From Streptomyces sulphureus DSM 40104 (GTDB lineage: Bacteria > Actinomycetota > Actinomycetes > Streptomycetales > Streptomycetaceae): DNA of 64,000 bases. Location of the stretch: positions 372,001 through 436,000 of the forward strand of contig NZ_KB905818.1 in the NCBI RefSeq assembly GCF_000381025.1. Reading direction: 5' to 3'. How positions within the stretch are numbered: position 1 is the stretch's first letter; each line of letters begins with the position of its first letter. The position numbers and the translations under genes were made by a program. Positions 52,746 to 61,782 of this stretch are shown piece after piece. The notes below the pieces were generated by a model. That model saw only the letters and a list, made by a program, of their open reading frames with translations. It made no database searches and had not been told where the DNA came from.

Positions 52746-53012
52746 GCCGGCCGCAGCGCCCCCGGGACCGGGGCGGAGAGCGTCCGCGGGGCGGCCCCCG
52801 TGGCGGTACGGTGGGTTCCGCCGAGCGCCCCCGTCCAGCGGTGAGGCAGAATCGGCGCGGCGTCCCGGGGAGCCGGCCCCGTCCGGCGGCCCGGCACCGG
52901 GAAGGCCCGAGACCGAGACCACGCAGAGACGGGATGGACTCTTGCGCAGCCCCCACCGCAGCGAGACCACTGACCCGCGCAGACCGGGCGAGCAGCGCGA
53001 GGAGGTGGTCGA

Positions 53013-54179
53013 GTGAGTGGTGAGGGCTACTATCCGAGCCGCACCGAGCGCGTGTACCGCCGGCGCTCGGGCAGCAGCGCCAGCGTCCTGCGCACCGTCT
53101 CGACGCGCGAGCGGCGCTCTCCGCACTCGGCGCCGCGGGTGCCGACCGTCGGCATCGACATCGGGGGCACCAAGGTGATGGCCGGCGTCGTCGACGCGGA
53201 CGGCACGATCCTGGAGCAGGCCCGCGCCGAGACGCCGGAGAAGTCCAAGAGCCCCAAGGTCGTCGAGGACACCATCGCCGAACTCGTCCTCGACCTCTCC
53301 GACCGGCACGACGTCCACGCCGTCGGCATCGGCGCGGCCGGCTGGGTCGACGCCGACCGCTCCCGCGTCCTCTTCGCGCCCCATCTCGCCTGGCGCGACG
53401 AGCCGTTGAAAGACGCCCTCACGGCCCGCCTCGCCGTCCCCGTGATGGTCGACAACGACGCCAACACCGCGGCCTGGGGCGAATGGCGGTTCGGCGCCGG
53501 GCGCGGCGAGGACCACCTCGTCATGATCACCCTCGGTACCGGCATCGGCGGCGCCATACTCGAGAACGGTCAGGTCAAGCGCGGGAAGTACGGCGTGGCC
53601 GGCGAGTTCGGGCACATGCAGGTGGTCCCGGGCGGGCACCGCTGCCCGTGCGGCAACCGCGGCTGCTGGGAGCAGTACAGCTCGGGGAACGCGCTGGTGC
53701 GCGAGGCCCGGGAGCTCGCCGCCGCGGAGTCGCCCGTCGCCTACGGCATCATCGACCGCGTCGACGGCCGTATCGGCGACATCACGGGACCGCTCATCAC
53801 GGAGCTCGCCAGGGAAGGCGACGCGATGTGCACCGAGCTGCTCCAGGACATCGGCCAGTGGCTCGGCGTCGGCATCGCCAACCTCGCGGCCGCGCTCGAC
53901 CCGTCGTGCTTCGTCATCGGTGGCGGGGTGAGCGCCGCCGACGAACTCCTCATCACGCCGGCGAGGGAAGCCTTCGCCCGCCAGCTCACCGGCCGCGGCT
54001 ACCGCCCCGAGGCGCGGATCGCGAAGGCGCAGCTCGGCCCGGAGGCGGGGATGGTCGGCGCCGCCGACCTCGCTCGGCTCGTCGCGCGGAGGTTCCGCCG
54101 CGCCAACCGCCGCCGTCTGGAGCGGTACGAGCGGTACGAGCGCGCCGCTGACAACCTCCGCAGGGCGGTGGGCCAGTGA
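53013..54179 (+). CDS. ROK-family sugar kinase (glucokinase-like)
   Basis: A 388-residue ROK kinase. After a 45-residue Arg/Ser-rich N-terminal extension comes the ATP-binding VGIDIGGTKVMAGVVD, the catalytic Asp in VMVDNDANTAAWGEW, the second phosphate loop ITLGTGIGGAIL and the zinc site GHRCPCGNRGCWEQY. It would phosphorylate the sugar brought in by the upstream ABC system. The GTG at 53013 follows AGGAGG with seven bases spacing. The C-terminus has an ERYERYER repeat from a 9-bp duplication. It overlaps the next gene (GTGA). Confidence 0.88.
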   Translation: MSGEGYYPSRTERVYRRRSGSSASVLRTVSTRERRSPHSAPRVPTVGIDIGGTKVMAGVVDADGTILEQARAETPEKSKSPKVVEDTIAELVLDLSDRHDVHAVGIGAAGWVDADRSRVLFAPHLAWRDEPLKDALTARLAVPVMVDNDANTAAWGEWRFGAGRGEDHLVMITLGTGIGGAILENGQVKRGKYGVAGEFGHMQVVPGGHRCPCGNRGCWEQYSSGNALVREARELAAAESPVAYGIIDRVDGRIGDITGPLITELAREGDAMCTELLQDIGQWLGVGIANLAAALDPSCFVIGGGVSAADELLITPAREAFARQLTGRGYRPEARIAKAQLGPEAGMVGAADLARLVARRFRRANRRRLERYERYERAADNLRRAVGQ

Positions 54180-54787
54180 CCACCGCAGCCACCGGAACCC
54201 TCCGGCGCAGCGCCGACGGCGGCGGGGAGTCCCCGCCCGGCGGCCCGGCGCTGCCGCCCGCCGGCCCTCCGCGCCGCCCGCGCAACCGCCTGCTCACGCT
54301 GCTGATCGTGGTGCTCCTCATCGCGATCCCCGCCGGCTACGTGGTGATCTCCGCGTTCCAGAGCCGGGACAGCGGACGCGACAAGGAGCGCACCGCCTCC
54401 GCCACGAGCCTCACCTACGCGTGGCCGTCGAAGGTGCAGCGCCGGATCTACGACGTCCCCGTGCCGTACGGGGCCACCCGCGTCGCGCACTACGAGGTCA
54501 ACTCGTGGTCCCAGAGCCGCCTCTACGCCGAGTTCCGCACCGACGAGCAGCAGCTCGACCGGTTCCTCAGGTACCTCGGCACCAGCGCCGCCGACCTCGA
54601 AGCGGGTCGGGGAGCGATCACCAAGGGCCAGGCCGACACGGTCGGTTGGAAGCTCGACGAGCCCGACCGCCCCTTCTCCGGCACCGTGCGGGAGCGCGCC
54701 GACGACCGCCCCCAGGTGCGCGTCGTCGTCGACGACTCCTTCAAGAGCAGACCGAGGGTCTACGTGGTCTCGACGGTGCGGCTCTGA
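54176..54787 (+). CDS. Single-pass membrane protein of unknown function, coupled to the ROK kinase
   Basis: A 203-residue protein. A Pro/Gly-rich cytoplasmic head of about 35 residues is followed by one membrane segment (LLTLLIVVLLIAIPAGYVVI) and an extracellular domain of about 140 residues with no recognised motif (YEVNSWSQSRLYAEFRTDEQ). The GTG start overlaps the kinase stop, so it belongs to the sugar operon. It may sense or modulate uptake, but nothing in the sequence proves that. Confidence 0.75.
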   Translation: MTTAATGTLRRSADGGGESPPGGPALPPAGPPRRPRNRLLTLLIVVLLIAIPAGYVVISAFQSRDSGRDKERTASATSLTYAWPSKVQRRIYDVPVPYGATRVAHYEVNSWSQSRLYAEFRTDEQQLDRFLRYLGTSAADLEAGRGAITKGQADTVGWKLDEPDRPFSGTVRERADDRPQVRVVVDDSFKSRPRVYVVSTVRL

Positions 54788-54881
54788 CCGCCGGACGCCG
54801 CGCGGTACCGGACTGCGCAGAGCACGTGAAGACCCCAAACCCGCTGCACCACCCCCTGCCCGCCCCGGATAGCGTGAACGT

Positions 54882-56149
54882 GTGAGCGAGACGATGCCTG
54901 CCAACAGCCTGCAACACCGAATCGAGGTCCTGACGACGCGCCCGTACTCGTGCTCGGCCCCGGCCTCGGCACGACCTGGCACATGTGGGACCGGCAGATA
55001 CCCGAACTCACCAGACACTGGCGTGTACTCAGATACGACCTACCCGGACACGGCGGCTCCCCCGCGCACCCGGCCGACTCGACGGAGGCGCTCGCGGCCC
55101 GGCTGCTGACCACCCTGGACGGCCTGGGCATCGAGCGGTTCGGCTACGTCGGCTGCTCACTCGGCGGCGCCATCGGCGTCCAGTTGGCGCTCGCCGCGCC
55201 GCACCGCCTGACGACGCTCGCGCTGGTCTCCTCCTCGCCGCGGTACGGCAGCCCCGACGCGTGGCGCCAGCGCGGTGTCGTCGTGCGGACCAAGGGCCTC
55301 GACTCCCTTGCGCGTTCGACCCCTGAGCGCTGGTTCACGCCCGGGTTCGCCGAGGCGCAGCCCGCGATCGTGGAGTGGGCCGTGCAGATGGTCCGTACCA
55401 CCGACCCCGGGTGCTACATCGCCGCCTGCGAGGCGTTCGCGGCCTTCGACGCGCGGGATTCGCTCGGCGGCGTCGGCGTGCCCACGCTCGTCGTCACCGG
55501 CGCCGAGGACGACACGACGCCGCCGAACGAGGCGCGCGCGCTCGTCGCCGGAATCCCCGACGCACGGCTCGCGATGGTGCCCGGCGCCTCGCACCTCGCG
55601 CCCGTCGAGCAGCCGGCCGCCGTCACCGACCTGATCATCCGGCACGCCACGACCACCTGGCAGGAGTCCGCCGCGGGGCCGCCCCCGCCGTCCCCCGTGA
55701 TCGCCCCTGTGCCGCAACAACCCAGCGCCGTCGCCGAGTTGGAGTCGGGCGTCTTCGCAGCCCCCGACCGCGACCTCTACGCGGCAGGGACGAAGGTGCG
55801 GCGCGAGGTGCTCGGCGACGCGCTCGTCGACCGGGTCGGGGCCGAGACCGACGACTTCACCGCGGACTTCGAGGACTTCGCCACCCGCTACGCCTGGGGC
55901 GACCTGTGGTCGAGGCGCGGCATGGACCGCCGCACCCGCTCCGTCGTGACGCTCACGGCGCTCGCGGCGCGCGGCCACTTCGAGGAGCTCGCCGTCCACA
56001 CCCGGGCGGCGCTCCGCAACGGCCTCACCCCCGACGAGATCAAGGAAGTCCTCCTCCACACCGGCGTCTACTGCGGCCTTCCCGCGGCGCGTTCGGCCTT
56101 CGACGTGGCCCAGCGGGTGATCCGCGAGGAGACGAGCACCGAGGAGTGA
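54882..56149 (+). pseudogene. pcaL: pcaL: 3-oxoadipate enol-lactonase / 4-carboxymuconolactone decarboxylase fusion, frameshifted
   Basis: Fusion enzyme of the protocatechuate branch. The first frame from GTG 54882 reads SETMPANSLQHRIE, then loses register at 54926-54928; with one base added there the product continues as PDDAPVLVLGPGLGTTWHMW. The lactonase part has the nucleophile elbow GCSLGG and a late catalytic His in GASHLAPVEQ. The decarboxylase domain has DEIKEVLLHTGVYCGLPAAR. So either the gene is inactivated by a single-base deletion or this is a base-calling error. An in-frame product starting at 54950 would lack only about 22 residues but would miss the first strand. No other pca gene is in the window. 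Confidence 0.85.
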
Positions 56150-56216
56150 GCGCCGCCGGCGGAGCGCGCCCCACCGGTGCGCGGGCGTGGGCACGGCGGC
56201 TGCCAGAATGGTCGCC

Positions 56217-56873
56217 ATGGAGCTGATCAAGAAGGGCCATTCCTGCGTCAGGCTGGAGAAGGACGACCGCACCCTCGTCATCGACCCGGGCGGTTTCTCC
56301 GAACCGGACGCCGCCCTCGGCGCGGACGTCCTGCTGGTGACCCACGAGCACGCCGACCACTTCGACGAGGGACGGCTGCGCGCCGCGATGGAGGCGAACC
56401 CGGCGGCCGAGATCTACACGCTGCGCAGCGTCGCCGAACAGATCGCGCCCGCCTTCCCCGGCCGGGTGCACACCGTCGGGCACGGCGACTCCTTCACCGC
56501 CGCCGGCTTCGAGGTGCAGGTCCACGGCGAACTGCACGCCGTGATCCACCCGGACATCCCCCGGATCACCAACGTCGGCTATCTCGTCGAGGCTCCGACG
56601 GGCACCGTCTTCCACCCCGGCGACGCGCTCACCGTCCCCGAACGCCCCGTCGAGACGCTGCTGATGCCGCTGCACGCGCCGTGGAACAAGTTCGCCGAGG
56701 TCCTCGACTACGTCCGCGAGGTCGCCCCGACCACCGCGTACGACATCCACGACGGCCTCCTCAACGACAACGGTTTCGCCGCCTACGGCCGCATGCTCGG
56801 CACCGGCGGCCCTGGCACGGGCCGTGCCGAGCACGACCGGCTGGCGCCGGGCGAGAGTGTCAGTCTCGGCTAG
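56217..56873 (+). CDS. MBL-fold metallo-hydrolase (UPF0173-like)
   Basis: A 218-residue metallo-beta-lactamase-fold hydrolase. The metal motif is VTHEHADHFDEG (about residue 40); further ligands are HGELHAVIHPD and the FHPGDAL strand with its Asp (about 140). The opening MELIKKGHSCVRLE is typical of the group. Substrate unknown. ATG 56217 is preferred over 56208 and earlier codons by alignment to the family start. Exonuclease III begins 12 bases after its stop, so the two may be co-transcribed. Confidence 0.86.
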   Translation: MELIKKGHSCVRLEKDDRTLVIDPGGFSEPDAALGADVLLVTHEHADHFDEGRLRAAMEANPAAEIYTLRSVAEQIAPAFPGRVHTVGHGDSFTAAGFEVQVHGELHAVIHPDIPRITNVGYLVEAPTGTVFHPGDALTVPERPVETLLMPLHAPWNKFAEVLDYVREVAPTTAYDIHDGLLNDNGFAAYGRMLGTGGPGTGRAEHDRLAPGESVSLG

Positions 56874-56885
56874 TAGATTTCCGGT

Positions 56886-57665
56886 ATGCGCATCGCGACC
56901 TGGAACATCAACTCCATCACCGCCCGTCTGCCGCGGCTCCTCGGCTGGCTGGAGTCCGCAGAGCCGGACGCGGTCTGCCTCCAGGAGCTCAAGGTCAGCG
57001 AGGAGAACTTCCCTGCCGCCGAACTCCGCGATCTCGGCTATGAGTCCGTGGCGAACGCCTCGGGCCGCTGGAACGGCACCGCGGTCCTCTCGCGCGTCGG
57101 CCTGGAGGAGCCGGTCAAGGGGCTGCCCGACGCCCCCGAGTTCGACGGCGCCGCGGAGGCCCGCGCCGCCGCGGCGGTCTGCGGCGGCGTGCGCCTGGTG
57201 AGCGTCTACGTTCCCAACGGCCGTGAGGTGGGCCACGCACACTACGAGTACAAGCTCCGCTGGCTGGAGGCCCTCCGTGCGACGGCCGCCGAGAACGCCG
57301 CGGGCGAGCGCCCGTTCGCCATCCTCGGCGATTTCAACATCGCCCCCACCGACGCGGACGTCTGGGACATCGCCGCCTTCGACGGCGCGACCCACGTCAC
57401 CCCCGCCGAGCGCGAGCAGCTCCATGCCCTGGAGAAGACCGGCGTCACCGAGGTACACCCCCGTGCCCTCAAGTACGATGTCGCCTTCACCTACTGGGAC
57501 TACCGCCAGCTCTGCTTCCCGAAGAACAGGGGCATGCGCATCGACCTCGTCTACGGCAACCCCGCCTTCCAGGCAGCCGTGAAGGACGCCTACGTCGACC
57601 GCGAGGAGCGCAAGGGCAAGGGCGCCTCCGACCACGCGCCCGTCGTCGTCGACCTGGAGCTGTGA
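56886..57665 (+). CDS. xth: Exodeoxyribonuclease III
   Basis: A 259-residue EEP-family DNA-repair nuclease that cuts abasic sites and trims 3' ends. Marks: RIATWNINSITARLPRLLGW, CLQELKVSEENF with the metal-binding Glu, VYVPNGREVGHAHYEYKLRW, ILGDFNIAPTDADVWD with the catalytic Asp-Asn, and the C-terminal RIDLVYGNP and GASDHAPVVVDLEL. Length and order are standard for XthA. Confidence 0.94.
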   Translation: MRIATWNINSITARLPRLLGWLESAEPDAVCLQELKVSEENFPAAELRDLGYESVANASGRWNGTAVLSRVGLEEPVKGLPDAPEFDGAAEARAAAAVCGGVRLVSVYVPNGREVGHAHYEYKLRWLEALRATAAENAAGERPFAILGDFNIAPTDADVWDIAAFDGATHVTPAEREQLHALEKTGVTEVHPRALKYDVAFTYWDYRQLCFPKNRGMRIDLVYGNPAFQAAVKDAYVDREERKGKGASDHAPVVVDLEL

Positions 57666-57845
57666 GAGGAAGCCGGAGCCAAGTGCGCCGCGCGCCCCGT
57701 GCGTTCACGGCGCGCGGGGCGCCGCGCCGGTGCGTCGCTTCGGCTTCCACCGGTGGGAAGGTTCCGCCCGGCCCGTGCGGTGCGGCGGACGCGGACGGCG
57801 GTGCGGCCAGGGGAACGCACATCCCGCCCGCCCCCGGTCCCGTCG

Positions 57846-58351
57846 GCCGAGTACGTCAAAACCCTCCCGCACCACACCGTCTACGGCTGCCTCTCCGTCC
57901 GCGACGTGCGCGGCCGACCGCTCCGGCTCCGCTCCGTCCACGTCGGGATGCTCCGGCAACTCCCCGGCGGAAACGCCGAACACGGTGAGGACCCGTGGCG
58001 GACGGCCCGAGGCGAGGCCGTGGAGGAGACGGGCCTCGGCGAGTTCAACAACCTTGGACCCCGCCTGTTTCTCATGTCGTTCACACACCCCGCGGGCGAG
58101 TGGCCGCTGCCGAAGATCGAGTTTCTCTTCGACGGCGGGCACCGCGGGGGCAGCAGTCCCGCGTCCGTCTCGACCTGGACGAGCACTGCCGCTGGACGGT
58201 GCACGACTGGCCCGGCCGGCAGCGGCTGAGGTCGCCGCAGGCGTGCGCGCGGCTGCGTGCTGCGGAGGAGGCGCGCACGGGGGACGGCCCTCGGTTTCGA
58301 CGAGCCGGCATTCCGGCGGCAGTTGGGTTCCGGTGTCGTTCCGCGCGGTAA
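57846..58351 (+). pseudogene. Nudix hydrolase pseudogene
   Basis: The frame ending at 58229 reads EYVKTLPHHTVYGCLSVRDV and a Nudix box GGNAEHGEDPWRTARGEAVEETGL-like (split here: GGNAEHGEDPWRTAR, then GEAVEETGL), in which the first Arg of REx2EE is replaced by Gly. After FLFDGG near 58140 the conserved continuation (RVRLDLDEHCRWTVHDWPGR, then RSPQACARLRAAEEARTGD) is found in another frame that ends at 58351, so one base is missing around 58143-58165. There is no good start codon at the 5' end. It is therefore a decayed Nudix gene. Confidence 0.75.
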
Positions 58352-58410
58352 CTTCCCTTTCCGCGGGCCGCGTTGGCACCACGGCGGGCTGCCCCACGGG
58401 AGCCACCCGG

Positions 58411-58454
58411 GCCGGTGCTCCGGGCCGTGAGGGCTGTCGGCCCGGAGCACCGGC
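58411..58454. terminator. Hairpin terminator of the SGNH hydrolase gene
   Basis: Perfect 17-bp stem, GCCGGTGCTCCGGGCCG at 58411-58427 and its complement at 58438-58454, 10-base loop. It lies 57 bases beyond the minus-strand stop at 58511 and also behind the Nudix remnant. Confidence 0.88.
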
Positions 58455-58510
58455 GCGTGCGGTGGCCGGAGGCGACGGCCGCCGGGCGCACCGGCGGCCG
58501 TCGCGCGGGT

Positions 58511-60370
58511 TCAGGCGTGGAGCTTGCGGAGGTCGATGGAGTCGGCCATCGCCTTCAACCCGGCGTCGCCCGGGTGGAGATGGTCGCCGCTGTCGTAGGC
58601 GGGCAGCATCCGTGTGGGGTGGGACGGGTCGCGCACCGCGGCGTCGAAGTCGAGGAACGCGTCGAAGGTGCCGTCCTCGGAGCGGAGGAAGGAGTTGACG
58701 GCCGCCCTCCGGGCCTCCACCTCGGCGGTGCAGTCCGTGTACCCCTCGCACGGCGTGACCGTCCCGGCGACGACGCGGAGCCCCTGCGCCCTGGCGCGGG
58801 CGGCGATCGCCTTCATACCGGCGATCACCTCCTCCGCCGAGGTGCCCCAGCGCACGTCGTTGATGCCCTCGAAGAGGACGACGGTCCGCGCGGACGTCTG
58901 CCCCAGCACGTCGCGTTCCAGGCGGTGTTGGGCGCTCACCCCCGCCGTGTCCGTGCTCACGCCGTCGCCGGGGTAGCGGTCGGTGACGATGCGGTTGGCC
59001 GAGATGCCGTGGTTCAGGACGCCGTAGGCGGGCACGCCCCCCGAGCCGTCGCGCAGACGGGCGGCGAGGATGTCGGGCCAGCGGTTGTTGGCGCCCTCGG
59101 ACGAGCGGGTGCCGTCGGTGATGGAGTCCCCCAGTGTCACGACGGACCCGGGGCCGCCCGCGGTGTCCACGCCGGTGAGGAAGGGCCACACGTCGATGCG
59201 TCCGGTGAACGAGCCGCCGCCGGGCTCGCCCGTGCGGTCGCCGCTGCCGGGGTTGCTCACGTAGGAGAGCTGGCGCGTCTCGGAGTGCAGCGGCGCCGCG
59301 GTCACCCGCTCGGGCAGGTGGAGGCTGACGAGGAGGTCGGCGCCCGTGGGGACGTCGAAGGCGACCGGGTCGCTCACGGCCTCCGCGCCGGCCGGAATGA
59401 CTGTCTCCGCACGGCCGTTGAACGTGAGCGGCACCGGCCGCCCGCGCACCTGCGCGCCCTCGCGCTGCACGCCGACGGAGACGGAGCCGATCCGCACCGG
59501 ACTCCCCGCGAAGGTGTTGGCGAGCCGCACCCGTACCTTCGGGCCGCCGGACGAGGCGTGGACGACGAGGCGGAGCGTCTGGTCCTGCCACGGACCGACG
59601 GCGGCGTACCCGCCGGTGCTCGCCGCCCAACTGCCCGTCCAGCCGGCGCCGTCCTCGCGTACCGCGACGTCGAAGACGTGGAGCCGCCCCGCGGAGCCGC
59701 GCATGCGCGGGAGTTGGACCGAGTCGACCGGCTTGCCGCGCTGGAGCGGAACCGTCACCGCGTAGAGCTTCGTCTGTTCGGACCGCGGCCCCTCGCGCGT
59801 GTTGAGGTGGGGGAGCGCGACGGCCTTGGTGCTGACGGGACCGCCGCGCCAGTCCTCGGCGGTGAGCGCGTACCGGCTCTCCGAGCCGTCGGCGTACCGC
59901 ACGGTTCCGCTGCCGCTCACCGCCCGGCCGGCGGCGTCCTCGGTGGTCGCGGCGACGAGGAAGGAGAGCGCGTTGCCCGTGCCGCGCACGCGGACGTGCT
60001 GTCCTTCGGCGACGACGTTGTCGGGCTCGCCGGCCTTGCGGTCGGGGCGCTCCAGGTCGGCGCCGTCGAGGCGGAGGCGGGTGCCGGGGTGCCAGCCGGC
60101 GGCCTCGAGGTCCTGCGCGGACAGGGAGTTGCCCGCGCCGTCGAAGTCGGCAGTGTGTGCGGTGCGGGCGTCGGGGTCGCCGACGGCGCGGTTGTCGTAG
60201 AGGCGCGAGAGCGGCTGCGGCCTCGTCGTCGCGGGTTCGCGGTCCGTCGCGGTCGTGTCCGCTCCGCTTCGGTCGGCGGAGGGTGCCGTGGCGCTCTGCG
60301 CGACGGCTGTCGTTGTCCCCAGTGCGGTCAGCACGATCACCAGGATGCTCGTCGTAAGGCGTCTGTGCAC
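58511..60370 (-). CDS. Secreted SGNH/GDSL hydrolase
   Basis: A 619-residue exported protein. Signal peptide about residues 1-25 (TSILVIVLTALGTTTAVAQS). The N-terminal 380 residues are a beta-rich region; the C-terminal SGNH domain has block I VVTLGDSITDGTRSS with the nucleophile Ser, block III FEGINDVRWGTS, and block V SGDHLHPGDAG with the Asp-His pair. It is an ester hydrolase acting outside the cell, possibly on polysaccharide or lipid esters. The start at 60370 is GTG directly before the signal peptide. A strong terminator follows. Confidence 0.89.
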   Translation of the reverse strand: MHRRLTTSILVIVLTALGTTTAVAQSATAPSADRSGADTTATDREPATTRPQPLSRLYDNRAVGDPDARTAHTADFDGAGNSLSAQDLEAAGWHPGTRLRLDGADLERPDRKAGEPDNVVAEGQHVRVRGTGNALSFLVAATTEDAAGRAVSGSGTVRYADGSESRYALTAEDWRGGPVSTKAVALPHLNTREGPRSEQTKLYAVTVPLQRGKPVDSVQLPRMRGSAGRLHVFDVAVREDGAGWTGSWAASTGGYAAVGPWQDQTLRLVVHASSGGPKVRVRLANTFAGSPVRIGSVSVGVQREGAQVRGRPVPLTFNGRAETVIPAGAEAVSDPVAFDVPTGADLLVSLHLPERVTAAPLHSETRQLSYVSNPGSGDRTGEPGGGSFTGRIDVWPFLTGVDTAGGPGSVVTLGDSITDGTRSSEGANNRWPDILAARLRDGSGGVPAYGVLNHGISANRIVTDRYPGDGVSTDTAGVSAQHRLERDVLGQTSARTVVLFEGINDVRWGTSAEEVIAGMKAIAARARAQGLRVVAGTVTPCEGYTDCTAEVEARRAAVNSFLRSEDGTFDAFLDFDAAVRDPSHPTRMLPAYDSGDHLHPGDAGLKAMADSIDLRKLHA

Positions 60371-60546
60371 GCGGTTGCCCTTCCCTGCGGCTCCAACAGT
60401 CGGATGTGCGCCCCGTATTGGACAGAGGCCGGGTGAAAGTAGAAAGGCGCCAATGCGGCGTCAAGGTGTCCAACAGGGCAACCGGGAGCACAGCGTACAC
60501 AGCGCGCCTATGGTGTGGCGGGTACCGTCGGTGACACGCTGGACGT

Positions 60547-60975
60547 ATGCGCATCCCCTTTCTCGACAAACGGCGCAGGGCCGAGGAGAGCGAGCGGATC
60601 TCGGCCGCCTACCCCGACGGGCCGGGCGCAGCGGCGCTCTTCTCCGAGTGCGAGCTCCTGCGCGACCAGGCCGAGAGAGTCGGCGTCCTCCTCGACGACA
60701 CCCCGGAGTCGCTGAACGGGCTCGACCAACTCCTGCCCCGCTGGCGGGACGACCCGGAGGTGATGCCCTGGCTCGGCACCGACGCGGGTCTCTACCTCGG
60801 CACGGTCCTTGTCGCCACGATCGACGGCGCGCACTGGCACCGCCGCGACGACGGCCAGCCCGTCGTCGTCCTCGACTCGGGGCGTGAGCTGGACGTCGTG
60901 GAGGAGGGCGTGGGCTGGGCGACCAACGGGGTACCCGAACTCTCCAGCGTCTACGCGGAGGTGTCCGCTCCCTGA
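60547..60975 (+). CDS. DUF6278-like hypothetical protein
   Basis: A 142-residue soluble protein starting MRIPFLDKRRRAEESERI, with a helical first half and a beta-rich second half (GLYLGTVLVATIDGAHWHRR, then GRELDVVEEGVGWATNGVP). This matches a small Streptomyces family I associate with DUF6278; the function is unknown. It stands 58 bases ahead of the amino-acid ABC ATPase gene and could be co-transcribed. Confidence 0.68.
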   Translation: MRIPFLDKRRRAEESERISAAYPDGPGAAALFSECELLRDQAERVGVLLDDTPESLNGLDQLLPRWRDDPEVMPWLGTDAGLYLGTVLVATIDGAHWHRRDDGQPVVVLDSGRELDVVEEGVGWATNGVPELSSVYAEVSAP

Positions 60976-61033
60976 CGGGCCGTCGCGTGTCCTCCCGGAC
61001 GCGTCTCGCCCGGACCGATAGCTTCCGGTTCCT

Positions 61034-61771
61034 ATGGAACCGCTGATCGAGCTGCGCGGTGTCAACAAGCACTTCGGCTCCCTGCACGTGCTCAAGGAGG
61101 TCGACCTCGTGGTCGGCCGCGGTGAGGTCGTCGTGGTGATCGGGCCCTCGGGCTCCGGCAAGTCGACGCTCTGCCGGGCCATCAACCGACTTGAGGCCGT
61201 GGAGAGCGGCACCCTCACCATCGCGGGCGAGCCCCTCCCCGCCGAGGGCAGGGAACTCGCCCGGCTCCGTACCGAGGTGGGAATGGTCTTCCAGTCCTTC
61301 AACCTCTTCGCGCACAAGACGGCGCTCGCCAACGTGATGCTCGCGCCGGTCAAGGTGCGCCGGATGAAGAAGGACGAGGCGGAGCGGCGGGCGCGTCAAC
61401 TCCTCGACCGCGTAGGGCTCTCCGACCACGCGGAGAAGTACCCTGCGCAGCTCTCCGGCGGTCAGCAGCAGCGGGTCGCCATCGCACGCGCCCTCGCCAT
61501 GGACCCGCAGGCGCTCCTCTTCGACGAGCCGACGTCCGCGCTCGACCCCGAGATGATCAGCGAGGTGCTGGAGGTCATGCAGCAGCTCGCGCGGGACGGC
61601 ATGACGATGGTGGTCGTCACGCACGAGATGGGCTTTGCCCGTTCGGCGGCGAACCGTGTCGTCTTCATGGCGGACGGCCAGGTCGTCGAGGACCGCACAC
61701 CGGAGGAGTTCTTCACGTCGCCGCGGAGCGACCGCGCCAAGGACTTCCTTTCCAAGATCCTCAAGCACTGA
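61034..61771 (+). CDS. gluA: Glutamate-type polar amino acid ABC transporter ATPase
   Basis: A 245-residue ATPase. Walker A is GPSGSGKSTLCRAINRL (about residue 37), the Q-loop is VFQSFNLFAHKT, the signature is LSGGQQQRVAIARALA, and Walker B is LLFDEPTSALDPE. The lengths and the MVFQ/FNLF pattern are typical of the GluA/GlnQ group of polar amino acid importers. First gene of a four-gene operon; the binding-protein gene starts 11 bases after its stop. Confidence 0.92.
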   Translation: MEPLIELRGVNKHFGSLHVLKEVDLVVGRGEVVVVIGPSGSGKSTLCRAINRLEAVESGTLTIAGEPLPAEGRELARLRTEVGMVFQSFNLFAHKTALANVMLAPVKVRRMKKDEAERRARQLLDRVGLSDHAEKYPAQLSGGQQQRVAIARALAMDPQALLFDEPTSALDPEMISEVLEVMQQLARDGMTMVVVTHEMGFARSAANRVVFMADGQVVEDRTPEEFFTSPRSDRAKDFLSKILKH

Positions 61772-61782
61772 GGGGACGACCC

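Noticed and set aside
52746..53012. Possible terminator or small gene between the sugar ATPase and ROK kinase genes
   Set aside because: GC-rich imperfect repeats are present but no clean stem, and frames there have no domain or ribosome-site support.
57705..60569. A 954-codon minus-strand frame over the SGNH hydrolase region
   Set aside because: It is a shifted reading of the 58511-60370 gene; the signal peptide and SGNH blocks are only in the other frame.
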